64,000 bases of DNA from Micromonospora cathayae (GCF_028993575.1 NZ_CP118615.1:7132443-7196442); one strand, 5' to 3'; positions 1 to 9,555 are shown, counted from the first letter of the stretch. A program made the numbers and translations. Notes: generated by a model from the letters alone, not told the origin.

Positions 1-333
1 GTCGGTGCGGAACTCACCGTTGACCACGAAGGGCAGGGTCCGCCCGTCGGCCGGCCAGGTGCGCGCCAGGGCGGGTTCGAGGTAGAGCCCGTCGAAGCAG
101 GGTGAGCTGGGCATCCCGGCGTGGATCTCCGCGAGCCGGGCCAGGTCGTCGCCGGTGGCGGGACGCGAGGTCAGGATCACGGTGTCGACGTCGCTGACGC
201 CGGGCTGCCAGGCGCCCAGGGCGGCGGACCCGACGAGGTAGAGGCCTCGCACGTAGTCGGGAAGGGCCGCGTCGACGGCCCGGAGGTATCTCGCGGTCAG
301 CTCGTCGACGGCAGGATCGAGCGTGGTGGTCAC
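1..333 (-). CDS. Nucleotidyltransferase, aminoglycoside adenylyltransferase-like (3' part cut by window edge)
   Basis: Reading the minus strand from a GTG at 333 gives an open frame of 111 codons that runs off the window. It contains the nucleotidyltransferase signature GSAALGAWQPGVSDVD at about residues 34-49 (glycine-serine loop followed by the metal-binding D-x-D pair), as in AadA/ANT(3'')-type and MNT-fold enzymes. Such enzymes transfer AMP from ATP to a hydroxyl of a small molecule, often an aminoglycoside, but the substrate cannot be told from this fragment. The GTG overlaps the stop of the upstream lipoprotein gene by 4 bp (GTGA), so the two genes are probably translationally coupled. 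Confidence 0.7.
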   Translation of the reverse strand, partial: MTTTLDPAVDELTARYLRAVDAALPDYVRGLYLVGSAALGAWQPGVSDVDTVILTSRPATGDDLARLAEIHAGMPSSPCFDGLYLEPALARTWPADGRTLPFVVNGEFRTD

Positions 334-974
334 CGGGTCACGGTGAGGGTTCGCTTGGCGAGTTCGTAGGCGGGCAGCATCTCGGTGTGTTCCTCGCTGT
401 CGGCGCTGTCGAGGGAGACCGCGACGATGCCCCGCGCGGTCTGCACGGCGAACGCCCGCTCCGGCTTCATCCCGTCGTCGAGCGCGCTCTTCGTCTGGTA
501 GGTGACCTCCACGGCGGGACGGTCGCCGATGCGCAGCTCGGTGTAGGCCGGCTCGCGGGCCTCAGTACCGAGGAAGGCTTCCAGACTGGCCCGCGCCTGA
601 CCCCCGTCGCCGGTCCACACCCGCAGGAAGCCGATGTTGCCGGCGGGCTTGGCGTCGATCTCGCACACCATGGTCAGCGGCCCGCGCCGGGCCAGCTCGG
701 CCAGCGGGTCGTCCGGTGCCATCGGGGCCACGGCCTCGGCCTGCCAGGACTCCGCGAGCCCGAAGGTGACCGGCAGCTCGCAGCCGCTGCCGGCGGCCCC
801 GATCCGCGCGGCCTCCGCCGCCCCGGCCTGCGTCGACGCGCCCGCTGAGGGGTCCTGCGGCGGGGCGGCCACCTCGGCCCCGCCGCAGGCCGTCAGGGCG
901 AGCGTCGCGGCGGCCAGGACGGTGGCGGAGAGGGCACGGTACGGCGACCGGCCGGCGAGCGTTTCGGTTCTCAC
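330..974 (-). CDS. Putative lipoprotein
   Basis: A 214-residue protein with an N-terminal hydrophobic segment ending in the lipobox LTAC (followed by GG), so it should be lipidated and anchored outside the membrane. The mature part starts with an Ala/Gln/Pro-rich linker, then an uncharacterised globular domain with Cys in SGCELP and in TMVCEI. I chose the GTG at 974 because the signal peptide begins there; the open frame runs further up but would cross into the divergent gene's promoter. There is no Shine-Dalgarno; TACACT lies 9 nt upstream (984-989, minus strand), suggesting leaderless expression. Function unknown. Confidence 0.7.
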   Translation of the reverse strand: MRTETLAGRSPYRALSATVLAAATLALTACGGAEVAAPPQDPSAGASTQAGAAEAARIGAAGSGCELPVTFGLAESWQAEAVAPMAPDDPLAELARRGPLTMVCEIDAKPAGNIGFLRVWTGDGGQARASLEAFLGTEAREPAYTELRIGDRPAVEVTYQTKSALDDGMKPERAFAVQTARGIVAVSLDSADSEEHTEMLPAYELAKRTLTVTR

Positions 975-1051
975 GAGCCCAGGAGTGTACGGGTCGTACG
1001 CTGGCGAATCGGGGTTGGTCGAGACGGCCGGGTCCGCTAGCGTGCCCGCTC
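975..1051. promoter_or_regulatory. Divergent promoter region of two lipoprotein genes, both apparently leaderless
   Basis: On the plus strand TTGGTC (1015-1020), a 17-bp spacer and TAGCGT (1038-1043) lie 8 nt before the GTG at 1052. On the minus strand TACACT (984-989) lies 9 nt before the GTG at 974. Neither gene has a Shine-Dalgarno. Confidence 0.55.
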
Positions 1052-1567
1052 GTGAATCTTGCACGCGTCGCACGCGTCACCTCAGCGGTCGTCCTGTCCG
1101 CCGCGCTGTCCACTCTCGCCGCCTGCGGTGGCGAGGACACCACCGACTCGGCCGGGTCCGGGTCCACGACGTCTTCCGTTCCCTCCGCGACGGCCGGCAC
1201 CGCGTCCTCGGCGCCGTCCGCCTCGACGGCGGCACCGGGTGCCAGCGACAGGGATCTCTGCGAGTCGGTGAAGAAGGCCGGCGACGAGATGAGGGCCGAG
1301 TTGGTCAAGGCCATGACCGCCGGCGGCGAGCCGACGGCGGCCACGTTCCGGGAGATCCTGACCGGCTTGGAGAAGAAGGTCACCGACGTGGCGGCCACCG
1401 GGGGCGACGGAGCGGTGGCCGCCGCCCTCAAGCAGTTCGGCGCGGAGGCCGCCAAGGCGGCGGCGGCCACGGACCCGGCGGCCGCCGCCGACAACCCGGC
1501 GTTCGAGAAGGCCGGGGCGGACATCACCGCCGCCTGCAAGGCGGCCGGGGTGGACGTCAACTTCTGA
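1052..1567 (+). CDS. Small Ala-rich lipoprotein
   Basis: A 171-residue protein with a signal peptide ending in the lipobox LAAC (then GGED), followed by a Ser/Thr/Ala linker to about residue 68. The mature domain (70-171) is predicted mostly helical and very Ala-rich, with Cys near its start (DLCESV) and end (TAACKAA) that could form a disulfide. It is divergent from another lipoprotein gene and shares its intergenic promoter. I recognise no family. Translation probably starts at a leaderless GTG. Confidence 0.72.
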   Translation: MNLARVARVTSAVVLSAALSTLAACGGEDTTDSAGSGSTTSSVPSATAGTASSAPSASTAAPGASDRDLCESVKKAGDEMRAELVKAMTAGGEPTAATFREILTGLEKKVTDVAATGGDGAVAAALKQFGAEAAKAAAATDPAAAADNPAFEKAGADITAACKAAGVDVNF

Positions 1568-1669
1568 CGTGACCGTCGGCCGTCGACCTGACGGTCCGAA
1601 CGGTGCCGGCGCCGCCGGTCGGCGGCACCGGCGTCGGGTTGGCCGGTCCCGGGGTACGGCGGGTGGGCC

Positions 1670-2209
1670 TCACCGGGCCGGGTCGGTCGTCCCGGCGGCG
1701 CGTACCAGCCGGAGCTGGCCGATCTCGGCGACGTTCTTCATCAGCTCGGCGTTGACCCAGCCGACCAGGTGGGCGACGGTGTGTTCGGGGTCGTCCGGCC
1801 AGGGGAAGGGCGCGGTGCGGTCGAGGTCGGCGTCGGTGAGACGGTCGAGGATCTCCCGCCATTCGGTACGCAGCTCCCGCAGCCACTCGACCGTCGGCGC
1901 GCCCGCGCCGGGCCACTCGACGTCGGTGCGCTGGCGTGGGGGCCGCCCCTGGAGGTGGTCCGTGGCCACCGTCCACCACCAGCCGAGGTGCCAGGTCAGC
2001 CAGGCGATCGTCGGCACCGGGACCGGGTCGGGTTCGTGGTCGGCCCAGTCGGGCGTCCAGGTGCCGTCCGGGCCGGGGCGCACCGACCAGCACAGCGGGG
2101 CGGGTTCCCAGTGGAAGTCGGCCGGTTCCAGCCGGTCCAGGTGGTACTCGAACAGCGACCAGGTCAGGTCGAACTGCCAGCGCAGGATGCTGCGCACCGG
2201 TACGGGCAT
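1670..2209 (-). CDS. DinB-like (DinB_2) domain protein
   Basis: A 179-residue protein starting at the ATG at 2209. The sequence has the DinB/DfsB four-helix layout: an N-terminal helix with LRWQFDLTWSLFEYHL, a central IAWLTWHLGWWW with the first metal-ligand histidine, and a C-terminal HTVAHLVGWVNAEL with another histidine. Proteins of this superfamily bind a divalent metal and in actinobacteria several are mycothiol-dependent S-transferases; a specific reaction cannot be assigned. The open frame extends 19 codons upstream, but ATG 2209 fits the family N terminus better. No clear ribosome-binding site is visible. Confidence 0.7.
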   Translation of the reverse strand: MPVPVRSILRWQFDLTWSLFEYHLDRLEPADFHWEPAPLCWSVRPGPDGTWTPDWADHEPDPVPVPTIAWLTWHLGWWWTVATDHLQGRPPRQRTDVEWPGAGAPTVEWLRELRTEWREILDRLTDADLDRTAPFPWPDDPEHTVAHLVGWVNAELMKNVAEIGQLRLVRAAGTTDPAR

Positions 2210-2576
2210 CCGGGCATTGTGTCGCGGGAGGCGCGTCGGGTCGACGGACTTTCCCGGCGACGGCACCGGGTGGCCGGCAGGCCGACGCGGGGCCGCTCCG
2301 GCGGCCAGCGGGCCGAGCGGGGCCGCTCCGGCGCACAGCGGGCCGCCGGACGGTAGCCCAGAGAGGTGGGGCCCGGCGACGAACCTTCGTTTTTAACCTG
2401 CCGGCCACCTGCCGGGCAACTTCGACGTTTTCATACTCGCCAATATCATCCTCATATCGCGAACATCAAAAACATCCAGGGATGTAAATATCGAGGCTAG
2501 GATTCTCCCATCGTCCAGCGCCTCTCGCGTGGGTCACGAGCTGCATGAGAGGCCACCACAGTAGGAGGACCGGGAG
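2210..2576. other. Intergenic region with an AT-rich tract upstream of the subtilase pair
   Basis: No gene is supported here. Positions about 2390-2500 are clearly richer in A/T than the surroundings and probably hold the promoter of the gene at 2577. A Shine-Dalgarno (AGGAGGA) lies just before that start. Confidence 0.5.
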
Positions 2577-3812
<1,236 letters not shown>

Positions 3813-3829
3813 TCACACACCGTCGTTCC

Positions 3830-3864
3830 ACCGGCCCCGAGGCGATCCACGCCCCGGGGCCGGT
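3830..3864 (+). terminator. Hairpin between the two subtilase genes
   Basis: Perfect 9-bp stem ACCGGCCCC (3830-3838) / GGGGCCGGT (3856-3864) followed by a pyrimidine-rich stretch. It could terminate or attenuate transcription before the second subtilase. Confidence 0.5.
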
Positions 3865-3889
3865 CCCTTCTGGCGAGGAGACCAAACAG

Positions 3890-5140
3890 ATGACCAGATC
3901 ACGCGTCCGGGGCCGGGGAGTCGCCCTCGCCCTGGCGACCACCCTGGCGACCGCGCTGACCGCCGCGCTGCTGCCGGTCGGCCAGGCCACCGCCGCCACC
4001 GGGACCGCCGTCGAGGGAACCATCCGGCACGCCGGCGTGGCCGACGCCGTACCGGGCAGCTACCTGGTCGTGCTCCGCGACGACCGGGTCGAGGCGGCCC
4101 CCGGCACGAACGCCACCGCCGAGGTCACCCGGCTCGCCGACCGGCTGCGGGCCCGCTACGGCGGAACCGTCGGCCACGTCTACGGCAGCGCGCTGACCGG
4201 ATTCGAGGTACGCCTCACCGAGCGGGCGGCCCGCCGGCTCGCCGCCGACCCGGCGGTGGCGTACGTGGAACAGAACCGGGTCACCCCGCTGGTCGGCCCC
4301 GGCGTGCAGATCAACCCGCCGTCCTGGGGGCTGGACCGGATCGACCAGCGCAATCTGCCGCTGGACGGCCGGTACGCCTACCCGAACACGGCGCACAACG
4401 TGCACGTGTACGTCGTCGACACCGGGATCCGGGCCACCCACGTCGACTTCGGCGGCCGGGTCACCGGCGGCGTGGACCTGGTCGACGGGGCGCTGCCGGC
4501 GGACGACTGCAACGGCCACGGCACCCACCTGGCCGGCACCATCGGCGGTAGAAGCTACGGCGTCGCCAAGGAGACCCAGCTGCACCCGGTCCGGGTGCTG
4601 AACTGCCAGGGCAGCGGTACCTTCGCCACGGTGATCGCCGGCATCGACTGGATCACCGCGAACGCCGCCCGGCCGGCCGTGGTCGAGCTGGCCATCGGCG
4701 GATCGGCGAACACCACCCTGGACGCGGCGGTGACCAACTCGATCAACTCCGGCATCACCTACGTGACCACCGGTGGCAGCTCGAACGGGAGCGCCTGCAA
4801 CTACTCGCCGGGTCGGGTGCCGGCCGCGCTGACCGTCGTCGGCACCTCGGCCACCGACGCCCGGCTGTCGAGCGGCAACTACGGCAGCTGCATCGACCTG
4901 TACGCGCCGGGGGCGAACATCGCGTCCACCTGGAACACCAGCGACACGGCGGTCGCCACGATCAGCGGCGGCTCGGCGGCATCGGCGCACGTGGCGGGCT
5001 GTGCCGCGCTCGCCCTGTCGGCGAACCCGACCTGGTCGCCGGCCCAGGTGTCGAGCTACCTGACCAGCCGGGCCACCACCAACATCGTCTCCGGGGTGCC
5101 CGCCGGCACCCCGAACCGGCTGCTGTACTGCGGCCCGTGA
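3890..5140 (+). CDS. Secreted subtilase paralogue with altered active-site motifs
   Basis: A 416-residue protein with signal peptide, I9-like propeptide ([10 protein letters not shown] to VAYVEQNR) and S8 domain, colinear with the preceding protease and ending in the same PNRLLY motif. The triad residues remain: Asp177, His210 and Ser362. However the nucleophile motif, normally GTSMA-S/T-P, reads [11 protein letters not shown]; the position of the oxyanion-hole Asn (Asn290 in the neighbour) is Ser297; and the substrate-binding strand MSLGG reads LAIGG. Activity may be weak, altered or lost. ATG 3890 has GAGGAG upstream; the open frame extends further up only as an overlap with the first gene. 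It probably arose by tandem duplication. Confidence 0.88.
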   Translation: MTRSRVRGRGVALALATTLATALTAALLPVGQATAATGTAVEGTIRHAGVADAVPGSYLVVLRDDRVEAAPGTNATAEVTRLADRLRARYGGTVGHVYGSALTGFEVRLTERAARRLAADPAVAYVEQNRVTPLVGPGVQINPPSWGLDRIDQRNLPLDGRYAYPNTAHNVHVYVVDTGIRATHVDFGGRVTGGVDLVDGALPADDCNGHGTHLAGTIGGRSYGVAKETQLHPVRVLNCQGSGTFATVIAGIDWITANAARPAVVELAIGGSANTTLDAAVTNSINSGITYVTTGGSSNGSACNYSPGRVPAALTVVGTSATDARLSSGNYGSCIDLYAPGANIASTWNTSDTAVATISGGSAASAHVAGCAALALSANPTWSPAQVSSYLTSRATTNIVSGVPAGTPNRLLYCGP

Positions 5141-5386
5141 GCAAGGTGCGGCGGGGCCGGCGACCGACCCGCCCCCGCCGCACCCCACTCGGCCGACGTG
5201 CCACGCCGCCCCGCAAGGACCCGACAGGCCACGCCGCGCCCCCGATGTGGCCGGCAGCCACGCCGCACCTCGCGCAGCCGACCGGCCGCCGCTGGACCCA
5301 CCCGGCCGGCCGGCCCCGCCGCCGCCTCCACGAGCGGCCGGCACACGCTGCACCGGCACCCGACGGCCACTCCCGCACGTCGGGCG

Positions 5387-5415
5387 TTGCTCCGGGCGGC
5401 CGGGCCGACTACCGT
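5387..5415 (+). promoter_or_regulatory. Probable leaderless promoter of the FAD oxidoreductase gene
   Basis: TTGCTC (5387-5392), 17-bp spacer, TACCGT (5410-5415), then 8 nt to the GTG at 5424; no Shine-Dalgarno is present. Confidence 0.5.
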
Positions 5416-5423
5416 CCCATCCA

Positions 5424-6542
5424 GTGACGATTGACTATATGGTCGTCGGCGGGGGAATCGCCGGTGCCAGTGCCGGTTACCACCTCGCCCGGTACGGCCG
5501 GGTGCTGCTGGTCGAGATGGAACAGGTCCCCGGGCACCACTCCACCGGCCGATCCGCGGCGCTGTTCTCCGAGTACTACGGCGGACCGGTGGTACGCGCG
5601 CTGACCCGGGCCAGCCGGGCGTTCCTGCTCGACCCGCCGCCCGGCTTCGCCGCACACCCGCTGCTCACCCCACGCGGGGTGCTGGCCCTCTGCCCACCCG
5701 GCGCCGAGGAACTGTTCGACAGCGAACTGCGGGCCGGGGCCGAGGTCGACCCGCCGGCCCGGGAGATCGACCTCGCCGAGGTACCCGGCCGGTGTCCGGT
5801 CGTCCGATCGGGGTGGGCCCGCCGGGCGATGGTCAAGCCGGCCGCCCGGGACATCGACGTGGCCGCGCTGCACCAGGGCTACCTGCGGGGGATCCGGGCC
5901 GCCGGGGGCACCGTCGCCCGGTTGACCCGGGTACGGTCGCTCCGCCGGGAACGGGACCGCTGGCGGGTCCACACCGACGCCGGGGACCTCACCGCCCGTA
6001 CGGTGGTGAACGCCGCCGGGGCGTGGGCCGACGAGGTCGCCGTCTCGGCCGGCGTACGGCCGGTGGGGTTGACGCCGCTGCGGCGGACCGCCTTCCTGGT
6101 GGACGCGCCGCCGGGCGTCGACGTGGCCCGCTGGCCGATGGTCGCCGACGTGGCCGGCACCTTCTACGTCAAGCCGGAGTCCGGAGGGCTGCTGGTCTCC
6201 CCGGTCGACGCCACGCCGGTGCCGGCCGGTGACGTCCGCCCCGACGACCTCGATGTGGCGCTCGGGGTGGCCCGGCTGGAGGAGGCCACCACGCTGACCG
6301 TCCGCCGGGTCCGGCACGCCTGGGCCGGGCTGCGGACGGCCGCGCCGGACGACGTACCGGTGATCGGCCCGGCCCCGGACGCGCCCGGTTTCCTCTGGCT
6401 GGCCGGCCTGAGCGGGTACGGGGTGCAGACCGCCCCCGCCGCCGGCGCCCTGCTCGCCACCCTAGCCACCGGCCACCCCCTCCACCCCCACACCCCCGAC
6501 CCCACCCCCTGCTCCCCCGCCCGGTTCTTCGGTCGATCATGA
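5424..6542 (+). CDS. FAD-dependent oxidoreductase (DAO family)
   Basis: A 372-residue flavoenzyme. The N terminus VTIDYMVVGGGIAGASAGYH is the Rossmann dinucleotide-binding motif (GxGxxG-type, residues 9-14). A central VVNAAGAWAD and the C-terminal VIGPAPDAPGFLWLAGLSG are typical of the D-amino-acid oxidase/glycine oxidase/sarcosine oxidase family, which oxidise amines or hydroxy acids with FAD. The substrate is unknown. GTG 5424 is preferred over upstream starts because the Rossmann motif begins there. The gene converges on the MFS gene of the shell-protein operon; their stop codons both lie inside one palindromic element. Whether it belongs to that pathway is inference. Confidence 0.85.
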   Translation: MTIDYMVVGGGIAGASAGYHLARYGRVLLVEMEQVPGHHSTGRSAALFSEYYGGPVVRALTRASRAFLLDPPPGFAAHPLLTPRGVLALCPPGAEELFDSELRAGAEVDPPAREIDLAEVPGRCPVVRSGWARRAMVKPAARDIDVAALHQGYLRGIRAAGGTVARLTRVRSLRRERDRWRVHTDAGDLTARTVVNAAGAWADEVAVSAGVRPVGLTPLRRTAFLVDAPPGVDVARWPMVADVAGTFYVKPESGGLLVSPVDATPVPAGDVRPDDLDVALGVARLEEATTLTVRRVRHAWAGLRTAAPDDVPVIGPAPDAPGFLWLAGLSGYGVQTAPAAGALLATLATGHPLHPHTPDPTPCSPARFFGRS

Positions 6543-6589
6543 AGTTGTTGTCACCTCACCCGGCGTGTCGGGTCGGTAACTTCATGATC
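6535..6589. repeat. Palindromic interspersed element, copy 1
   Basis: Perfect 12-bp inverted repeat GATCATGAAGTT (6535-6546) / AACTTCATGATC (6578-6589), with an inner stem ACCCG (6558-6562) / CGGGT (6569-6573) around the loop GCGTGT. The stop codons of both convergent genes (plus TGA at 6540-6542, minus TGA at 6590-6588) lie in or at its arms. It is flanked by a C-rich tract (about 6474-6523) and a G-rich tract (about 6594-6660). A second copy is at 48155-48209. Confidence 0.85.
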
Positions 6590-7790
6590 AACGGGGTGGC
6601 GGGGCGGGCGGGGTGGCGGCGGGGGGTGGGGTGGGTGGGGTGGGGGTGGGGGGTGTGAGGGCGGAGAGGGTGGCGGAGGCGAGGGCGGCCAGCAGGGTGA
6701 CCCAGAAGACGGCGGGGTAGCCGGCGGCGCTGGCCACCAGACCGGCCAGCGGGCTGCCGACCACCAGGCCCAGGTCCCAGAACGAGGTGAACGCGCCGAG
6801 CGCCGCGCCCTGGTGCGCCGGATCGGTCCGGTTGATCACCAGCAGGGCCAGCGCCGGGAACAGCAACGACAGGCCGGCCCCGACGACCAGGCCACCGAGG
6901 ATGGCGACCCACAGGTTCGTCGCCACCGCCACCAGCAGCAGCCCGACCGCCTCCACCAGCGCCGACCAGAGCGCCACCCGGCGGGCCCCGAGCCGGTCCG
7001 GCAGCCCGCCGACGAACAGGCGTACCCCGACGTAGGTGAAGCCGAAGGCGTTGAACGCGGCGATACCGTTCGCCACCCCCCGGTCGGCCAGGTGCAGCGC
7101 GGCGAACGCGGCGAGGCCGGCGTACCCGAAACCGGCCAGCGTCAGCGCGATCCCCGGCGCGACCGCGCTGCGCGGCAGGAGCCCGGCCCGGCCGGCGGCC
7201 GGGGCCTGCTCCGGGCGGGGCCGGGTGGCGACCAGCGCCGCCCCGAGCGCCGCCGTGACCACCGCGAAGATCCACACCGGCGGGTAGCCGTCGGCGGCCC
7301 GGAACAGCACCGTACCGAGCAGCGCGCCCAGGGTGAGCCCCAGCCACATGTGGATGCCGTACAGGCCGACGATCCGGCCGCGCCGTTCGACCGGGGCGAG
7401 CGCCACCAGCCAGGCCGCCCCGGCGGTGTAGACCGCGCCCTCCCCGGCACCGTGCACCAACCGGACCACCAGCAGGGCCGGCACGTTCCCGGCGACCAGG
7501 TAGCCGGCCCCGGCCAGGGCGCAGAGTCCCGCCCCGGCCAGCATCACCGTCCGGTAGCCGTGCCGGTCCCCGATCCGGCCGGCGATCGGCCGGCCGATCA
7601 CCGCGGCCACCGCGAGGGCGGCGATCACCGCGCCCACCTCGATCCGGCTGCCGTCCAGCTCGTCGAGGACCAGGAACGGCAGCACGGCCAGCGACGCCCC
7701 GGCCCCCAGCAGGGACAGCAGGATCGCCCCGAACAGCGGCAGGTACGGCCGGTAGAAGGTCAGGCGTCCGCCGATCGTGGTCGCGGTCAT
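6588..7790 (-). CDS. MFS transporter, probable exporter of the shell-protein cluster
   Basis: A 400-residue membrane protein of the major facilitator superfamily with about 12 hydrophobic segments. After the second helix it has the loop IGRPIAGRIGDRHGYRTVM, matching the MFS motif A (G-x-x-x-D-R-x-G-x-R). It resembles DHA1-type drug and metabolite exporters. The start ATG 7790 has GGGGAGAG upstream. It is the last gene of the minus-strand operon with the shell protein, 73 bp after that gene's stop, so export of the cluster's product is a reasonable guess. The Pro/Thr-rich C-terminal tail is encoded by the C/G-biased tract beside the palindromic element. Confidence 0.85.
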   Translation of the reverse strand: MTATTIGGRLTFYRPYLPLFGAILLSLLGAGASLAVLPFLVLDELDGSRIEVGAVIAALAVAAVIGRPIAGRIGDRHGYRTVMLAGAGLCALAGAGYLVAGNVPALLVVRLVHGAGEGAVYTAGAAWLVALAPVERRGRIVGLYGIHMWLGLTLGALLGTVLFRAADGYPPVWIFAVVTAALGAALVATRPRPEQAPAAGRAGLLPRSAVAPGIALTLAGFGYAGLAAFAALHLADRGVANGIAAFNAFGFTYVGVRLFVGGLPDRLGARRVALWSALVEAVGLLLVAVATNLWVAILGGLVVGAGLSLLFPALALLVINRTDPAHQGAALGAFTSFWDLGLVVGSPLAGLVASAAGYPAVFWVTLLAALASATLSALTPPTPTPPTPPPAATPPAPPPR

Positions 7791-7863
7791 GGCTGGCTCT
7801 CCCCTGGGCGGGCGGTCATCGGCGGCTCTTCCTGGGCATGGTCGTGGATCCTGACCGGCCCGG

Positions 7864-8769
7864 TCAGGCCGGTACGACGTGGAAGAAGTGGGTCGGCAGG
7901 TGGATGGCGAGTCCTTCGTGGATCTCCGCGCAGACGGCCGGGCCGTCGGTGGCGAAGGTCCCCGGCGGCGGTACGGCGACCCGGATCGCCGAGCGTCCCG
8001 CGTCGAGCAGGCGCGCGGCCATCGCGAAGTCCCCGACCACCGCCTCGCCCGGGGCGACCATCCGGGTCCGGCTGATCTGTACCCCGTTGCGGGTCAGGTC
8101 GGCCAGCAGGCTGCCCCGGCCGAGCAGGTGGGTGTAGTAGTCCCGGGGATTGACGATCATCGCATGCGGGGTGGCCCCGGTCTGTTCGATCTCGTCGCAG
8201 GCGGCCAGCAGTCCGGTCAGCCAGTCGTGCCGGTACGGCAGCTTCGCGATCTCCGGGTGCCGCAGCAGCCCGTGTTCGCCGATGGTCAGCGCCTGGTTCT
8301 CGGCGGTGGCGAGCCGGACCAGCAGCCGGTAGTCGACGAAGACCGCCAGGCCCTCCGGGTCCTCGGCGAGTTCGGCGGGAAGCTGCACCCAGGCCCGGAC
8401 CGGGTGCACCCCGGCCTGGGCCATGCCGAACCGGAACGCGGCCTCCCGGCGCAGCTGCACCTCGTGCACGGTGGCCGCCTCGGCGGCGTCCGGCCGGCGC
8501 TCGCACCAGAACCGGACCGGGTCCAGGTCGACCATCCGCTTCCGGAACAGGTTGCGGACGGTCACCCGGGGGCGTTCCTTGGTGGGCTGGAAGGCGTCGG
8601 TGATGGTGAAGTCGAAGCGGACCTCGGCGGTGGCCGGGTCGGCGAGGTACGCGGCGGCGAACTCCTCCCCGGGCGAGCGGGTGACGGGCGACCCGCTGAC
8701 GGGAGATCCGGTGACGGGTGGTCCGCTCGCGGGCGACTGGCTGGCGGGCGGCGCGCTGGCGGTGGTCAT
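7864..8769 (-). CDS. HK97-fold encapsulin-like shell protein (family 3 type)
   Basis: A 301-residue protein that I read as a nanocompartment shell protein. After a disordered N-terminal arm (residues 1-35, six Pro-ending pentapeptides) come the features of HK97-type major capsid proteins. WVQLPAELAEDPEGL and the helix with LVRLATAENQAL match the P-domain 'E-l-x-E-D ... r-l...EN-x-a-l' region. ATPHAMIVNPRDYYTHLL and MVAPGEAVVGDF match the conserved A-domain 'p-x-a-i-v-v-n-P-x-d' and 'G-x-a-l-v-G-d-f' strands. No phage portal, protease, terminase or tail gene is near, so this is not a prophage. Its operon (NRPS, AKR, sulfotransferase) matches the published description of natural-product encapsulins. 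The ATG overlaps the sulfotransferase stop (ATGA) with GAGGAG upstream. Cargo is unknown. Confidence 0.82.
   Translation of the reverse strand: MTTASAPPASQSPASGPPVTGSPVSGSPVTRSPGEEFAAAYLADPATAEVRFDFTITDAFQPTKERPRVTVRNLFRKRMVDLDPVRFWCERRPDAAEAATVHEVQLRREAAFRFGMAQAGVHPVRAWVQLPAELAEDPEGLAVFVDYRLLVRLATAENQALTIGEHGLLRHPEIAKLPYRHDWLTGLLAACDEIEQTGATPHAMIVNPRDYYTHLLGRGSLLADLTRNGVQISRTRMVAPGEAVVGDFAMAARLLDAGRSAIRVAVPPPGTFATDGPAVCAEIHEGLAIHLPTHFFHVVPA
8682..8756 (-). repeat. 15-bp in-frame minisatellite encoding the shell protein's N-terminal arm
   Basis: Five tandem 15-bp units (consensus TGACGGGNGNNCCGC on the plus strand) at 8682-8756. Read on the minus strand, with flanking degenerate copies, they give six pentapeptides of the form [AV]-[ST]-x-[SP]-P at residues 4-33. 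Confidence 0.85.
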
Positions 8770-9503
8770 GACGGCTCCTCGACCGGGATGGCGTGCTGGA
8801 TGAGGCGCTGGTAGAACGGCAGGTGGTACGCGTGGTAGGCGCGCAGGGTCGGGTCGTTGTCGACGGTCACCGCGAAGTCCTTGTCGACCGGGCGGAATCC
8901 GGCGGTGCGTTCCACGTCGAGGTGCCAGATCCGGGTCCGCCGCCACTCGGCGCGCTCCCCGGGATCCCAGGTCAGTGCCTCCGGCCGGTACGGCAGCCCG
9001 ACCGCCGCGCACCAGGCCGCCACCACCCGTTCCGGAGCCCGCAGCAGCGCCTCGGCGGAGAGCACCACCGGTGGTCGGTGGGCGGTGGCGCGGACCAGTT
9101 CGAACAGCTCCCACTGGTGCTCGTAGCCGATCTCGTGGCACTGCACGGTCGGCTTGATGGCGTGGTGCGAGCTGATCGTCCGGGCCGGGTCGCGGACCAG
9201 GAAGGTGTGCGTGGCGTCGGCGATCCGCTCCGGGGCGGCGAACAGGTGCGCGTACCGGTACTCCAGGGTGTCCTTGACGAACACCGGGCGGTCCCGGCCC
9301 AGCGCGACCAGGTGCGCGGTGACCTCGTCGGGGCTGGTCACGGTGACGGTGCCGCCGTCGGCGGCGGGCAGGTCGACCCGGCCGGTGTCCACCAGGGTGA
9401 CCAACGGCTCGTGCACCACCGTGACGTCGCCCCGGGCGATCATCATGCGCAGGAAGGCGGTGGAGACGGCGCGCGGGTGCGCCCACATGGCGATCAGCGC
9501 CAT
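8766..9503 (-). CDS. Sulfotransferase
   Basis: A 245-residue PAPS-dependent sulfotransferase-like protein. The N terminus MALIAMWAHPRAVSTAFLR holds the 5'-phosphosulfate-binding loop (residues 7-17, HPRAVST for the usual PRSGST). FLVRDPARTISSH (102-113) is the 3'-phosphate-binding motif with Arg104 and Ser112. His31-Glu32 lies in the VVHEP segment typical of this single-domain group. It would transfer a sulfo group from PAPS to a hydroxyl or amine of a small molecule. I chose ATG 9503, which has a G-rich stretch upstream; a longer frame up to 9659 would add a disordered extension. Its stop overlaps the shell gene's start by 4 bp, so the two are probably coupled. Confidence 0.85.
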   Translation of the reverse strand: MALIAMWAHPRAVSTAFLRMMIARGDVTVVHEPLVTLVDTGRVDLPAADGGTVTVTSPDEVTAHLVALGRDRPVFVKDTLEYRYAHLFAAPERIADATHTFLVRDPARTISSHHAIKPTVQCHEIGYEHQWELFELVRATAHRPPVVLSAEALLRAPERVVAAWCAAVGLPYRPEALTWDPGERAEWRRTRIWHLDVERTAGFRPVDKDFAVTVDNDPTLRAYHAYHLPFYQRLIQHAIPVEEPS

Positions 9504-9555
9504 GCCGCCCCCGCCGCTCGTCCCCGCCGGCCGGGCCGGGTGGGTGGTGCGGGCG

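Noticed and set aside
7864..8769. HK97-fold protein as evidence of a prophage
   Set aside because: No portal, terminase, maturation protease, tail or integrase gene is present nearby; the neighbours are biosynthetic enzymes.
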